Source: a bacterium SCSIO 12741 (lineage in GTDB: Bacteria > Bacteroidota > Bacteroidia > Flavobacteriales_G > Salibacteraceae). From it: a DNA stretch of 64,000 nucleotides. Below the pieces are notes generated by a model that saw only the letters and a list, made by a program, of their open reading frames with translations, ran no database searches and was not told the origin of the DNA. The stretch is taken from positions 806,001 through 870,000 of the forward strand of contig CP073749.1 in assembly GCA_024398055.1 (NCBI GenBank). Direction: 5' to 3'. This document shows positions 1 through 8,072 of the stretch, piece by piece. The first letter of the stretch is position 1. Every line of letters starts with the position of its first letter. Both the position numbers and the translations under genes were made by a program.

Positions 1-39
1 ATTCCCGGAATGCCCGGAATGAAGGACTTGTTCAAATAG
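1..39 (+). CDS. C-terminal tail of an upstream gene (partial)
   Basis: Frame 1 from the first base reads IPGMPGMKDLFK and then TAG at 37-39. A short Gly/Met/Pro-rich tail ending in a basic residue is typical of real protein C-termini such as YbaB/EbfC-type nucleoid proteins, but twelve residues are too few to name the family. The stop lies 19 bases before the next start, so this gene and the TerC gene could be co-transcribed. Identity is unknown. Confidence 0.4.
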   Translation: MPGMPGMKDLFK

Positions 40-58
40 ACTTATTCCTTAAAAACCA

Positions 59-823
59 ATGCTCGAACTACTTTCCAACCCGGACACTTACATTGCCTTG
101 CTTACCCTCACCTTTCTCGAAATTGTGCTGGGGGTAGACAATATCATTTTCATATCCATATTAGCCAACAAACTTCCTGAAGAGAAGCGGGCACGAACAC
201 GGAATACAGGTCTATTTCTGGCCTTGTTCTTCCGTATTGGATTGCTCTTTGGTATTACCTGGATCATTGGGTTTTCAGAACCTCTATTTGCCGTATTCGA
301 TCATGCTGTGAGCGGGCGGGATTTGATCCTACTTGCAGGTGGCCTCTTTCTGATTGCTAAGAGTACCAGTGAAATTCACCACAAAATGGAAGGCATTGAA
401 CACGAAAGCACGGAAAGTTCGGGCAAAGCGGTATCGGTGCCTTCGGTAATCCTTCAGGTAGTGGCCATGGATATCATATTTTCTTTTGACTCCATTCTGA
501 CAGCTGTTGGGCTTACTCAACAAATTGCCATTATGATTACTGCGGTGGTTATTGCTCTGATCATTATGATGACGTTCGCCGGAAAGATTGGCAACTTTAT
601 CAGCAAGCACCCGACGCTGGAGGTACTGGCCTTGTCCTTTTTGATCCTTATCGGTTTTATGCTGGTTCTGGATGCAGGTGGAGTTCATGTCCCCAAGGGA
701 TACATCTATTTTGCGGTATTCTTCTCCCTAATTGTTGAGGTGATGAATATGCAGATTCGAAAAAGAAGCCGGGAAAAGGTTGCCCTCAAGAGGAAGTGGA
801 AAGATCCTAATAAGACTCAATAG
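59..823 (+). CDS. TerC family integral membrane protein
   Basis: A 254-residue multi-spanning inner-membrane protein of the TerC family, whose members are linked to metal (Mn) export or tellurite resistance. The hallmark acidic membrane motifs are visible: LGVDNIIF with Asp27 in the first helix and a second MDIIFSFDS motif near residue 140. Both belong to the conserved metal-handling core. The C-terminus is basic (RKRSREKVALKRKWK), as expected for a cytoplasmic tail. Length is slightly short of the long TerC forms but complete for the short (YkoY/YjbE-like) class. It converges on the next gene with only 17 bases between the two stops. The transported substrate cannot be told from sequence. 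Confidence 0.9.
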   Translation: MLELLSNPDTYIALLTLTFLEIVLGVDNIIFISILANKLPEEKRARTRNTGLFLALFFRIGLLFGITWIIGFSEPLFAVFDHAVSGRDLILLAGGLFLIAKSTSEIHHKMEGIEHESTESSGKAVSVPSVILQVVAMDIIFSFDSILTAVGLTQQIAIMITAVVIALIIMMTFAGKIGNFISKHPTLEVLALSFLILIGFMLVLDAGGVHVPKGYIYFAVFFSLIVEVMNMQIRKRSREKVALKRKWKDPNKTQ

Positions 824-840
824 AAAACTGAGCGCAGCTT

Positions 841-2127
841 TTAGAAGCGGTAGATTAAACCGGCACGAATACCCATGAAGTGGGTTGTCTGCTTGTTTAG
901 AGTGGAATCGAATGAACGTAGGCCATAACGCAATTGAGGTTCCAATCTCAACTTAACTCCTGGAGATAGTTCGTAATCCAGATTTGCCCCCAAAAGTGCA
1001 TTAACCTGTCCAATGGGAGAAACCACAGTTTTGTTCATGCTTCTCTCTTGATCGTGGCTATACAAATTCAACTTGTGGCGATTAACCAAATTGGCTGACA
1101 ATCCAGTGGAGAAATAAAGCTTCCAATTGCCATTACCAAAGCCGTAACGAAGAATAAGAGGAATTTCCACAAAACTCTGAGAGAACTCGGTACGAACCGT
1201 ATCGTCTCTTTGGGAGTATAATGTTTGAGTGCTTTTTCTGGGCGAATAAGAAGATGTTGGATCGCTGGAAGGATCACTACCTCCATTCACCTCTACCCAC
1301 TCGGTATGGGTTATTTCATTACGAAATACGTTTTCCACCACCGTAGTTGAAACACCTGTCCAACGGTGGTAATGAATTCCTGTTTCCACTTCAAAATTTC
1401 GTCCCAGCTGCAAACCTCCTTGAACTCCAACGGCAAAGCCGGTAGTTGGCAAATAAGTAATCGAACGGGCTGAGGACTTGTCGAGGTTTTTATGAAAATG
1501 AAAACTCTCTTTCTGAACCAAACTGGCGTAGTGCGGATGATCCACCCAGGAATCAAAGGCAACACTTCCGCCCACAAACCACTGACTTCTTTTAGCCACT
1601 GGATCTGGGTAATCGGATTTCTCAAAAGGGTTGAAACCACTCAAGGAAGAGGTCAATCCACTTTGAGCAAAACCACTAAATGGCTTAGCGGGTAAAGAAG
1701 CTAACTCATTGGAAGAAGATTCAACCTCGGTCATCTCCGGCGACCAGTTGGTCCCTTGCTCAGAAGAAGAAGCTTGAGCAAGATATTGTTGAACGGCTCC
1801 TACCTGAGCCATCTGATCGGAAGAATATCTCTGCGGCTCTTGTGTCAGACCAGAAGCTTCTGATAAACTGGCAATGAGGTTGGAAGTATTTTCCTGATGG
1901 GCTCTTGAATAGCTTTCATCGAGCTGATGATCGGAAAGTGCTTGCTTGATTTTACCTTGAAGATTTCGGTGGTAATCCCGCATAAAATCCTTCCTTGCTT
2001 CCCAACTGCTTTTTCCATGGTAATCCAGGTAAAACAAAGAGACTGCAATCTGAACGGTAACCAGCCCAGCCGCCAAGGCCCAAAAGCCCCATTTGGAAGA
2101 ATTTTTATGTATTGAATCTGAAGCCAA
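841..2127 (-). CDS. Outer-membrane beta-barrel protein with N-terminal membrane anchor
   Basis: 428 residues. A hydrophobic segment at about residues 14-36 follows a short polar N-terminus, so the start is either an uncleaved anchor or a signal peptide. Residues about 50-180 are polar, Ser/Gln/Glu-rich and low in complexity. From about residue 180 the pattern of alternating aromatic and Gly residues and the final FMGIRAGLIYRF, ending in a C-terminal Phe, indicate an outer-membrane beta-barrel (PorT / OMP_b-brl type). Bacteroidota often place such proteins beside ECF sigma or anti-sigma genes, but none is seen here. It is transcribed alone. Function unknown. Confidence 0.7.
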   Translation of the reverse strand: MASDSIHKNSSKWGFWALAAGLVTVQIAVSLFYLDYHGKSSWEARKDFMRDYHRNLQGKIKQALSDHQLDESYSRAHQENTSNLIASLSEASGLTQEPQRYSSDQMAQVGAVQQYLAQASSSEQGTNWSPEMTEVESSSNELASLPAKPFSGFAQSGLTSSLSGFNPFEKSDYPDPVAKRSQWFVGGSVAFDSWVDHPHYASLVQKESFHFHKNLDKSSARSITYLPTTGFAVGVQGGLQLGRNFEVETGIHYHRWTGVSTTVVENVFRNEITHTEWVEVNGGSDPSSDPTSSYSPRKSTQTLYSQRDDTVRTEFSQSFVEIPLILRYGFGNGNWKLYFSTGLSANLVNRHKLNLYSHDQERSMNKTVVSPIGQVNALLGANLDYELSPGVKLRLEPQLRYGLRSFDSTLNKQTTHFMGIRAGLIYRF

Positions 2128-2273
2128 GAAAACCCCTGAAATAAAATGCTCCGCAAGATACGGCAGAAAGCTTATTTAGCCCTTGGCCACACCTTAAGGA
2201 ATTGTAAATTTTAACCTATCAAAGATAAGGATAATAGTCCTTTGAGGTTCGACGTTCTTTCGACCGCTCCGAT

Positions 2274-2906
2274 TCAGTTAACGGGAATATCTGCAGATTG
2301 TTTGACGTTTTTCATCAAGGTCATAATCTCCCTTTGAAGATCTTGCTGTTTATTCACGGCATACCAGCGGTGAATATCTTCCTTAACGTCTCCCGAATAA
2401 GCTTCCGGATTGGCCTTATAATCGATCATCAATTGCTGGGCATTGGCGGGTCTTGGACCCCACTCTGCCAATACATTTTCCAAATCCCCGTCGAACAAGA
2501 TCAACTTAGGAATGGCGCGCCCACCATTGGTTAAAAACTGATCCATTAAATCGAGGTGCTCATCGCGGTAAATCATCTTAAATGGAATACCACCAAGCTC
2601 AGCCAACTGGTTAATCGTTGCAATATTTTGAGCGACATCTCCACACCACGCTTCGATGATCATTAGCCATTTATACTCGCCTTGCTGGGATTGAAAAAAC
2701 GAAGTGGTCTCCTCATTGATTTTTGTAATGCGGTTCCATTTTTTCAAACGGCTGTAGTTAAGCTTCGTGAAGGCAGCTAAGGCCTCGTTTTGAACCGGTC
2801 CTGAAGTGGATTGTGTATCTACCCATCCCTTCATTTGTTCCAGGAAAGTGTTGTAATCAACACCCTGGTTCCATTTCTCAGCAAAAAAACTTTTCATAGT
2901 TCTCAA
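2274..2906 (-). CDS. Thioredoxin-like family protein
   Basis: 210 residues with no signal peptide, so probably cytoplasmic. The core looks like the bacterial thioredoxin_9 type: beta strand LMIIEAWCGD at about 80-90, where Trp87-Cys88 begin the redox site, and GGRAIPKLILF near 133 supplying the conserved cis-Pro loop. The active site reads WCGDVAQN, so the resolving cysteine of a classical CxxC is missing (Cys88 is followed by Gly, Asp, Val). This is usual in this subfamily and suggests a monothiol or binding role rather than a standard disulfide reductase. It lies between yaaA and the beta-barrel gene on the same strand. Confidence 0.75.
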   Translation of the reverse strand: MRTMKSFFAEKWNQGVDYNTFLEQMKGWVDTQSTSGPVQNEALAAFTKLNYSRLKKWNRITKINEETTSFFQSQQGEYKWLMIIEAWCGDVAQNIATINQLAELGGIPFKMIYRDEHLDLMDQFLTNGGRAIPKLILFDGDLENVLAEWGPRPANAQQLMIDYKANPEAYSGDVKEDIHRWYAVNKQQDLQREIMTLMKNVKQSADIPVN

Positions 2907-2990
2907 TTAGGCTACAAAGTTCGCCTAGGTCTAACAAATGAAATGTCACTTTTGATGCAGAGGAGACATGATTTTTGTCAGGAAAACAAC

Positions 2991-3764
2991 CTATTCCTGG
3001 TCCCGTGTAAAGACCCATTTATGGTCTTGAGAAAGCTCAGCATTGTATCCGTACCCCTCAAAATCGAATCCTTTAAGGTATTCAGGTTCATCGATTCGGT
3101 TTTGAATCAAGTACCTTGACATAAGTCCACGGGCTTTTTTGGCGAAGAAGGAAATGATCTTGAACTTCCCATTCTTCTTATCCATAAAGACAGGCTGGAT
3201 AATGGTACCGTTGACTTTCTTGGGCTTAATGGATTTGAAATATTCGTCGGAAGCCAGGTTAATCAATACTGGAACCTCTTGTTCCTGAAGTAAGGCATTT
3301 ACCTCATCTGTAATTCTCATTTTCCAGAATTCATAGAGGTTCTTTCCACGGGTAGTCCGTAAACCGGTTCCCATTTCAAGACGATAAGGTTGAATTCGGT
3401 CTAAGGGGCGCAATATTCCATAAAGGCCAGACAATATGCGTAAATGATCTTGGGCAAATTGATACTCTTCTTCGGAAAAATCCCAGGCACATAATCCCTG
3501 GTATACATCCCCTTGAAAAGCACTCACCGCCTGACGTGAATTGGCCTCCGTATTATCCATCGACCAAACTTGGTTTCGACCATAGTTCAACTCAGCCAAA
3601 TTGCGACTGATATCCTGCATTTGCATCAATTTATTCACGCTCTTCTTCCGAAGCGACTGCATAACCCTTTCGGATTGGTCAATCAGAGCAGGCTCTGTGA
3701 ATCCCACATTTGGGGCAGGTGATTCAAAGTCAAGTGATTTGGCCGGTGAGATTACTGTGATCAT
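2991..3764 (-). CDS. yaaA: Peroxide stress protein YaaA (DUF328/UPF0246)
   Basis: 257 residues, the full family length. The start MITVISPAKSLDFESP is the family N-terminus, and the internal GLYGILRPLDRIQPYRLEMG is the diagnostic block. Later conserved stretches include NLASDEYFKSI and the basic segment FFAKKARGLMSRYLI. In E. coli YaaA lowers free intracellular iron under hydrogen peroxide stress and has a DNA-binding fold. It is cytoplasmic, and no partner gene is evident next to it. The upstream gap to 3866 holds no unambiguous promoter on this strand. Confidence 0.93.
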   Translation of the reverse strand: MITVISPAKSLDFESPAPNVGFTEPALIDQSERVMQSLRKKSVNKLMQMQDISRNLAELNYGRNQVWSMDNTEANSRQAVSAFQGDVYQGLCAWDFSEEEYQFAQDHLRILSGLYGILRPLDRIQPYRLEMGTGLRTTRGKNLYEFWKMRITDEVNALLQEQEVPVLINLASDEYFKSIKPKKVNGTIIQPVFMDKKNGKFKIISFFAKKARGLMSRYLIQNRIDEPEYLKGFDFEGYGYNAELSQDHKWVFTRDQE

Positions 3765-3866
3765 AAACTATTTTCCGTTTGTATTAATTAACAATCAAAG
3801 AAAAACATTTTCCCCTCCTACAACGTCTAATATTACAAAGACTGAATCAAAAACATTCGAGATATC

Positions 3867-4016
3867 ATGAAAAAGAAAGTCAAACAAATAAAAGAGATAG
3901 CGAACAACATCAAGGTTCGCTTAGATCACCGAACTGTCATCACCTTAAAAGATATGGAGGCGCTGGCATTCTGGAAAGAGAAATACCCACAACTGGAAAT
4001 TATCTCTGTATCCTAG
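3867..4016 (+). CDS. Possible 49-residue microprotein
   Basis: An ATG at 3867 opens a 49-residue frame ending at TAG 4014-4016. It begins MKKKVKQIKEIANNIKV and ends with WKEKYPQLEIISVS. The composition (Lys-rich amphipathic N-terminus, one Trp, no rare-codon runs) looks protein-like. It starts about 100 bases from the divergent yaaA start and stops just before a block of palindromic repeats. No strong ribosome binding site is seen, which is common in Bacteroidota. I do not recognise the family. It could be a chance frame, and conservation in relatives would settle it. Confidence 0.42.
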   Translation: MKKKVKQIKEIANNIKVRLDHRTVITLKDMEALAFWKEKYPQLEIISVS

Positions 4017-4125
4017 ATCTAAAGAGTAAGCACTGTAGTCAAGTGATGGGCCATTTGTAACGATCTCCATGCTGATCGGAACGAGTGGCCCTTTTTTGAT
4101 TTCGATTCCCTCATTCGGACCCTCT

Positions 4126-4239
4126 CTTTCGGATATGCTATCCGAAAGTTCGAGCTGCGGATTTAAAACTGAGCTTGCGACCTCATGAACGAAGTGAGTA
4201 ATCCGCAATCTCCCTACATTCGGATTTCAAATCCGAATG
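4126..4239. repeat. REP-like pair of palindromic hairpins
   Basis: Two hairpins share the core TTCGGAT. The first is CTTTCGGATA-TGC-TATCCGAAAG (4126-4148, perfect 10-bp arms). The second is CATTCGGATTT-C-AAATCCGAATG (4217-4239, perfect 11-bp arms, in practice a 3-base loop). Between them GCGGATT (4157-4163) and AATCCGC (4200-4206) form a third inverted pair with the same core. Clustered imperfect copies of one palindrome in an intergenic region resemble REP/BIME elements mobilised by RAYT transposases. No transposase is present in this window. The remaining gap 4017-4271 holds no convincing gene. Confidence 0.6.
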
Positions 4240-4271
4240 AATCCGTAAAAGTGAGCGCCAACATTCAGAAT

Positions 4272-4844
4272 TCAAGTCCCAACCTTTCCATTCTGCCGCA
4301 TCCAATACAACTTTAACGTAGCAGCCACGGTTAAGCTATCCCTTAATTCTCCGGAGAGCACTCGCTCGATCAATTCATCCACGTGTACCCTTATTACCTT
4401 TAAGTCTTCCGAATCTTCTGGGTTAGACTCGTGAAAGCTTAGTCCCTTGGCTATAAAAAGATAGGCCCTTTCTGAGGTGGCAGAATTACTCAAGTCCATT
4501 TGCAATATTTCTTCCCAGTGCTCAGCTACAATTCCCGTTTCTTCGCGCAATTCCCTTTTGGCCGATTCCAGCGGCGTTTGATCCATTGGCCCGCCACCTT
4601 CAGGAATCTCCCACGTATAGGCTTCATGCGGATATCGATATTGTCCAACCAACCAGGTGTAGCCCTCATCGTCAATCGGGATCACCCCAATTGCCAGGTT
4701 CTTAAAGTCCACTACTCCATAGATTCCAGGGGTACCTCCAGGGTGAATTACCTGGTGCTCTCGGACCCTAATCCAGGGGTTGTCATAAATTTCTTCGGTA
4801 GATAATGTTTGCCAAGGGTTAGAATAAGTCGGCAATTTCTCCAT
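4272..4844 (-). CDS. NUDIX hydrolase (ADP-ribose pyrophosphatase-like)
   Basis: 190 residues if started at the ATG at 4844 (MEKLPTYSNPWQTL). The Nudix box is intact: a GG followed by GPMDQTPLESAKRELREETG fits GX5EX7REUXEEXGU, the Mg-binding helix that hydrolyses nucleoside diphosphates linked to another moiety. The YRYPHEAYTWEIPEGG context is typical of ADP-sugar pyrophosphatases such as NudF. An upstream in-frame ATG at 4865 would overlap the divergent Smr start, so 4844 is preferred. Only 19 bases separate the two divergent starts, so each promoter must lie inside the other gene's 5' end. Confidence 0.88.
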   Translation of the reverse strand: MEKLPTYSNPWQTLSTEEIYDNPWIRVREHQVIHPGGTPGIYGVVDFKNLAIGVIPIDDEGYTWLVGQYRYPHEAYTWEIPEGGGPMDQTPLESAKRELREETGIVAEHWEEILQMDLSNSATSERAYLFIAKGLSFHESNPEDSEDLKVIRVHVDELIERVLSGELRDSLTVAATLKLYWMRQNGKVGT

Positions 4845-4851
4845 GTCTGTG

Positions 4852-4859
4852 TAATTTTG
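4852..4859 (+). promoter_or_regulatory. -7 box TAATTTTG of the Smr-domain gene
   Basis: A perfect match to the Bacteroidota -7 consensus TAnnTTTG. The G is five bases before the ATG at 4864, so transcription would begin at or beside the start codon, giving a leaderless mRNA. The box lies in the 19-base gap to the divergent NUDIX gene. Confidence 0.6.
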
Positions 4860-4863
4860 CGCC

Positions 4864-5442
4864 ATGCAATTTTCGGTGGGCGATAAAGTTAAAGTAATCG
4901 ATGAGGCCGTTTCGGGTATTGTAACCCGATTGGGCAAAAAAAAGATTTACATCGATTCCGATGGTTTCGAATTTGAATATTCGCCCGCCAAACTGGTGGT
5001 TGTTACACAATCTGATCGACAACTATTAGAAGATTACCTGGCCCATACCGATGGACGGATTTCAACCAAACTTGATGACATTAAGCTGCCCAAGCCGATA
5101 AGCCGCGAGGAACGGATTGAAGAATTAGGATCGGTTAGCGGTCGGCGCAATTCCAAAGGCATTCTTGAATTTGATCTACACATTCATGATCTGCTGGTGT
5201 CTCACAGCCACATGATGCCCGGCGAAATGCTCCAATATCAACTTGACTACACCGTCAATTGCCTCGAAGAATCCATCCGAAAACGAGAACCTCGTATTGT
5301 CTTTATCCATGGTGTGGGTAAAGGGGTGCTAAAAACCGAAGTACATAAAATCATCCAAAGCTACGAACTACCCTATCACGACGCTTCGAGGAAGGAATAC
5401 GGAACCGGAGCCACTGAAGTGGAGCTCTTAGCTGGTAGATAA
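4864..5442 (+). CDS. DUF2027/Smr-domain protein
   Basis: 192 residues. The N-terminus MQFSVGDKVKVIDEAVSGIV is the small beta-barrel (DUF2027-like, KOW-like) seen in Bacteroidota Smr proteins. The C-terminal 90 residues are an Smr domain: FDLHIHDLL, then the signature HGVGKGVLK, and the terminal GTGATEVELL. Smr domains of the MutS2 C-terminus have nicking or RNA-cleaving activity in several bacteria. This stand-alone version lacks the MutS ATPase. It is shorter than the common Bacteroidota form of about 350 residues, with the middle part reduced. It probably acts on nucleic acid in the cytoplasm. The secreted protein gene starts 11 bases downstream. Confidence 0.8.
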   Translation: MQFSVGDKVKVIDEAVSGIVTRLGKKKIYIDSDGFEFEYSPAKLVVVTQSDRQLLEDYLAHTDGRISTKLDDIKLPKPISREERIEELGSVSGRRNSKGILEFDLHIHDLLVSHSHMMPGEMLQYQLDYTVNCLEESIRKREPRIVFIHGVGKGVLKTEVHKIIQSYELPYHDASRKEYGTGATEVELLAGR

Positions 5443-5453
5443 AACTAACTACT

Positions 5454-6185
5454 ATGAGAATTCCTTTACTTATCATCACCCTTTTATGCGGGAACCTGCT
5501 TTCCGCACAAGACACCCTAAGTTTAGAATTAGACAATCCTGCTCCTCGAGTAGGAGACAAGGTAGAAATGTCTTTTCCGCTTGATTTTTTAACCGATGAA
5601 ATAAAAGGCCAGCTAGGGGAACAAATAGAAATGACTCACCGCTCTTCCGCTTATGGAAGTCAAAGCGATGATTTTACCCAGGTCGTAAAATTCCCTGAAG
5701 AAGGCACCTACACGGTAGGCCCATTCCATTTCGAATTTAATGGCAAAACATGGATTACCGATTCGATTACATTGAACGTAGCCGAAAAACTCCCATTTGA
5801 AGAAGGTGTTTGGATCCGATTGATTGAAGATCAAGAAGGGAATAAATTTATCATCGTTGAGCAACTGATCCAGAACAAATCGGATTTTTCGGCAAGCAAG
5901 AATCAATTTTCATATACCATGGGTGGGGTTATGGATGAGAACACCCAATTTGTTGAGATCGATGAAATTTCTGAGGAGGGAATATCGATTGACTTTACCC
6001 AATCGAGAAGTAATACCCGAAGAGAAAAGGAAGACGACATTTTTGCACCTGGTTTATCCTATTCTTTCAAGAAATACAAAATCAAATTCAGTGACGATTT
6101 TGAAGGAACCTTTGTGCTTCAGAAAAAGCATCTAAAAAATGGCCCCAAGAAATTCAAGTTCTCTGATATTTCGATTTCGAGGTAG
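5454..6185 (+). CDS. Secreted protein, BatD-like in part
   Basis: 243 residues with a clear signal peptide (MRIPLLIITLLCGNLLSAQ, cleavage after SAQ). The rest is beta-rich, with PAPRVGDKVEMSFPL near residue 28 and a following strand pattern that recall the Ig-like repeats of BatD/oxygen-tolerance proteins and of Bacteroidota periplasmic proteins. No membrane anchor follows, so it is periplasmic or outer-membrane associated. It follows the Smr gene by 11 bases and is probably co-transcribed. No catalytic motif is visible and I do not assign a function. Confidence 0.6.
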   Translation: MRIPLLIITLLCGNLLSAQDTLSLELDNPAPRVGDKVEMSFPLDFLTDEIKGQLGEQIEMTHRSSAYGSQSDDFTQVVKFPEEGTYTVGPFHFEFNGKTWITDSITLNVAEKLPFEEGVWIRLIEDQEGNKFIIVEQLIQNKSDFSASKNQFSYTMGGVMDENTQFVEIDEISEEGISIDFTQSRSNTRREKEDDIFAPGLSYSFKKYKIKFSDDFEGTFVLQKKHLKNGPKKFKFSDISISR

Positions 6186-6218
6186 ATCGCCCCTTTTCGA
6201 CTCCAACTTCTAACGGTC

Positions 6219-6482
6219 ATGGCAGACACAACATCACAGTTTCAAAATTGGATTGCATACCTTCAGGAAAACGACTGGGTGCAACAGAATCCAATGAGTT
6301 ATGCGAAAGATGGAATTGAGCTCTTTTTTGACCAATCAAATTACATTGAGATTTATCCTGAGAACGACAGCACCCACCGCCTTGATGAAATGAGGATTCA
6401 TTCCCAAAAAGACTTAGAAGCACTTTTGGATCGAATCAACAACGGAATGTATAGCAATAAGGACAACGTTCCTTCAGAGTAG
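6219..6482 (+). CDS. Hypothetical 87-residue protein
   Basis: A short acidic protein beginning MADTTSQFQNWIAYLQ, with no signal peptide or membrane segment. The pattern of aromatic and Asp/Asn residues (YAKDGIELFFDQSNYIEIYP) suggests a small alpha/beta fold. It begins 33 bases after the secreted protein gene and shares its strand, so it probably belongs to the same transcript. I do not recognise the family. The 123 bases after it lead to the MBOAT gene. Confidence 0.6.
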   Translation: MADTTSQFQNWIAYLQENDWVQQNPMSYAKDGIELFFDQSNYIEIYPENDSTHRLDEMRIHSQKDLEALLDRINNGMYSNKDNVPSE

Positions 6483-6605
6483 CTATCTCAATCTATCCCC
6501 TATCGCAGTCTTCTAAGCGCATTTCCATATCTTGGCTGCCCGAGAAAAAGAACAGCAACGGGTAATAGAACATCGGTTAAACAAACACGATTTTAAAGAA
6601 GACAA

Positions 6606-8069
6606 ATGCTTTTCAACTCCATTGATTTTGCGATTTTTTTGCCGATTGTCTTCGCCCTATATTGGTTCGCAACCCAGAAAAACCTTAGGCTTCAAAACCT
6701 ACTCATCGTTGCAGCCAGCTACGTATTCTATGGTTGGTGGGATTGGCGGTTTCTTTCACTCATCATTTTCAGCACCATCGTGGACTACACGATTGGGATA
6801 AAGCTAAAAGAGGAAGAAAACCAGACCAAAAGGAAAGCCTTATTATGGACCAGTATTTTGGTTAATCTGGGGTTCCTGGGATTCTTTAAGTACTACAACT
6901 TTTTCCAGGACAATTTCATTTCCGCCTTTTCCTTCTTCGGAAGCGAAATAAAGCCGAACTCGCTAAACATCATTTTACCGGTGGGAATTAGCTTCTATAC
7001 CTTTCAAACCCTGAGCTACACCATCGACGTTTACAAACGTAAGCTTGAGCCTACCAAAGACTTTATTGCCTTTTCCGCCTTTGTCAGCTTCTTCCCTCAG
7101 TTGGTAGCAGGCCCCATTGAAAGAGCAACCAACTTACTCCCTCAGTTCTACGCCAAGCGAACTTTTGATTATTCAAAAGCCGTAGATGGTATGCGGCAAA
7201 TACTTTGGGGATTGTTCAAGAAAGTGGTCATCGCCGATAGTTGTGCCGAATATGCCAACCTTATCTTTAACAACTCCACCGACTATTCGGGAAGTACCTT
7301 GGCGCTCGGAGCATTCCTCTTTGCATTCCAGATCTATGGCGATTTCTCGGGCTACTCCGACATTGCGATCGGCACCTCCCGACTCTTTGGTTTTAACCTG
7401 ATGAGGAATTTTGCCTTCCCGTATTTTGCCCGGGATATTGCCGAATTCTGGAGACGCTGGCACATCTCCCTGTCTACCTGGTTTCGCGACTACCTGTACA
7501 TTCCATTGGGTGGAAGTCGAGGTGGAACGATGATGCAAGTGCGCAACACCTTTATCATCTTTATTGTAAGCGGCTTTTGGCATGGTGCTAACTGGACATT
7601 TATAGCCTGGGGAACATTAAACGCTATTTACTTTTTACCGCTGTTGCTTACCAAAAACAACCGTAACCATATTGAAATTGTAGCCCAGGGAAGACTGCTT
7701 CCTTCCCTTCGAGATTTGGCCTTTATGCTCATCACTTTTGGGTTAACCGTTTTTGCCTGGATATTCTTCAGAGCTGAAAACATGGGCCATGCATTTCAGT
7801 ACATTCAGGATTTGATTCTGGGCTTGACCGATAAAGAAGCCTACCTGCAAACCTTGGATCTGGTTGTTTCAAAAATTCGTTATGCATTCCCGCTTATGAT
7901 GATGGGATTTATTCTCATCGAATGGCTGGGACGAGACGGCCAATATGCAATAGAAAACATGACCAAGAAGTGGAAAATTCCCTTTCGATATGCCTTTTAT
8001 TATGGGATACTCCTTGCGGTCTTTTGGTTTGGCGGTAAAGAACAAGAATTCATTTATTTTCAATTCTAA
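6606..8069 (+). CDS. MBOAT family O-acyltransferase (AlgI-like)
   Basis: A 487-residue polytopic inner-membrane protein. The N-terminal FNSIDFAIFLPIVFALYW and the following ALYWF...YGWWDWRFL blocks are those of AlgI/DltB-type MBOAT proteins. The catalytic histidine is His326 in SGFWHGANWTFIAWG. The EFWRRWHISLSTWFRDYLYIPLGG stretch upstream is the other conserved block. Such proteins pass acetyl groups across the membrane for esterification of a cell-surface polysaccharide. The next gene begins four bases after the stop and encodes a probable extracytoplasmic partner, the usual AlgI/AlgJ-type arrangement. No polysaccharide synthesis genes lie nearby, so the target glycan is unknown. Confidence 0.92.
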   Translation: MLFNSIDFAIFLPIVFALYWFATQKNLRLQNLLIVAASYVFYGWWDWRFLSLIIFSTIVDYTIGIKLKEEENQTKRKALLWTSILVNLGFLGFFKYYNFFQDNFISAFSFFGSEIKPNSLNIILPVGISFYTFQTLSYTIDVYKRKLEPTKDFIAFSAFVSFFPQLVAGPIERATNLLPQFYAKRTFDYSKAVDGMRQILWGLFKKVVIADSCAEYANLIFNNSTDYSGSTLALGAFLFAFQIYGDFSGYSDIAIGTSRLFGFNLMRNFAFPYFARDIAEFWRRWHISLSTWFRDYLYIPLGGSRGGTMMQVRNTFIIFIVSGFWHGANWTFIAWGTLNAIYFLPLLLTKNNRNHIEIVAQGRLLPSLRDLAFMLITFGLTVFAWIFFRAENMGHAFQYIQDLILGLTDKEAYLQTLDLVVSKIRYAFPLMMMGFILIEWLGRDGQYAIENMTKKWKIPFRYAFYYGILLAVFWFGGKEQEFIYFQF

Positions 8070-8072
8070 AGG

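Noticed and set aside
1-39. Naming the first tail as YbaB/EbfC
   Set aside because: Only twelve residues are visible; the Gly/Met pattern fits several families.
7173-7583. 136-residue minus-strand frame
   Set aside because: Shadow of the MBOAT gene, with no domain and with low-complexity composition.
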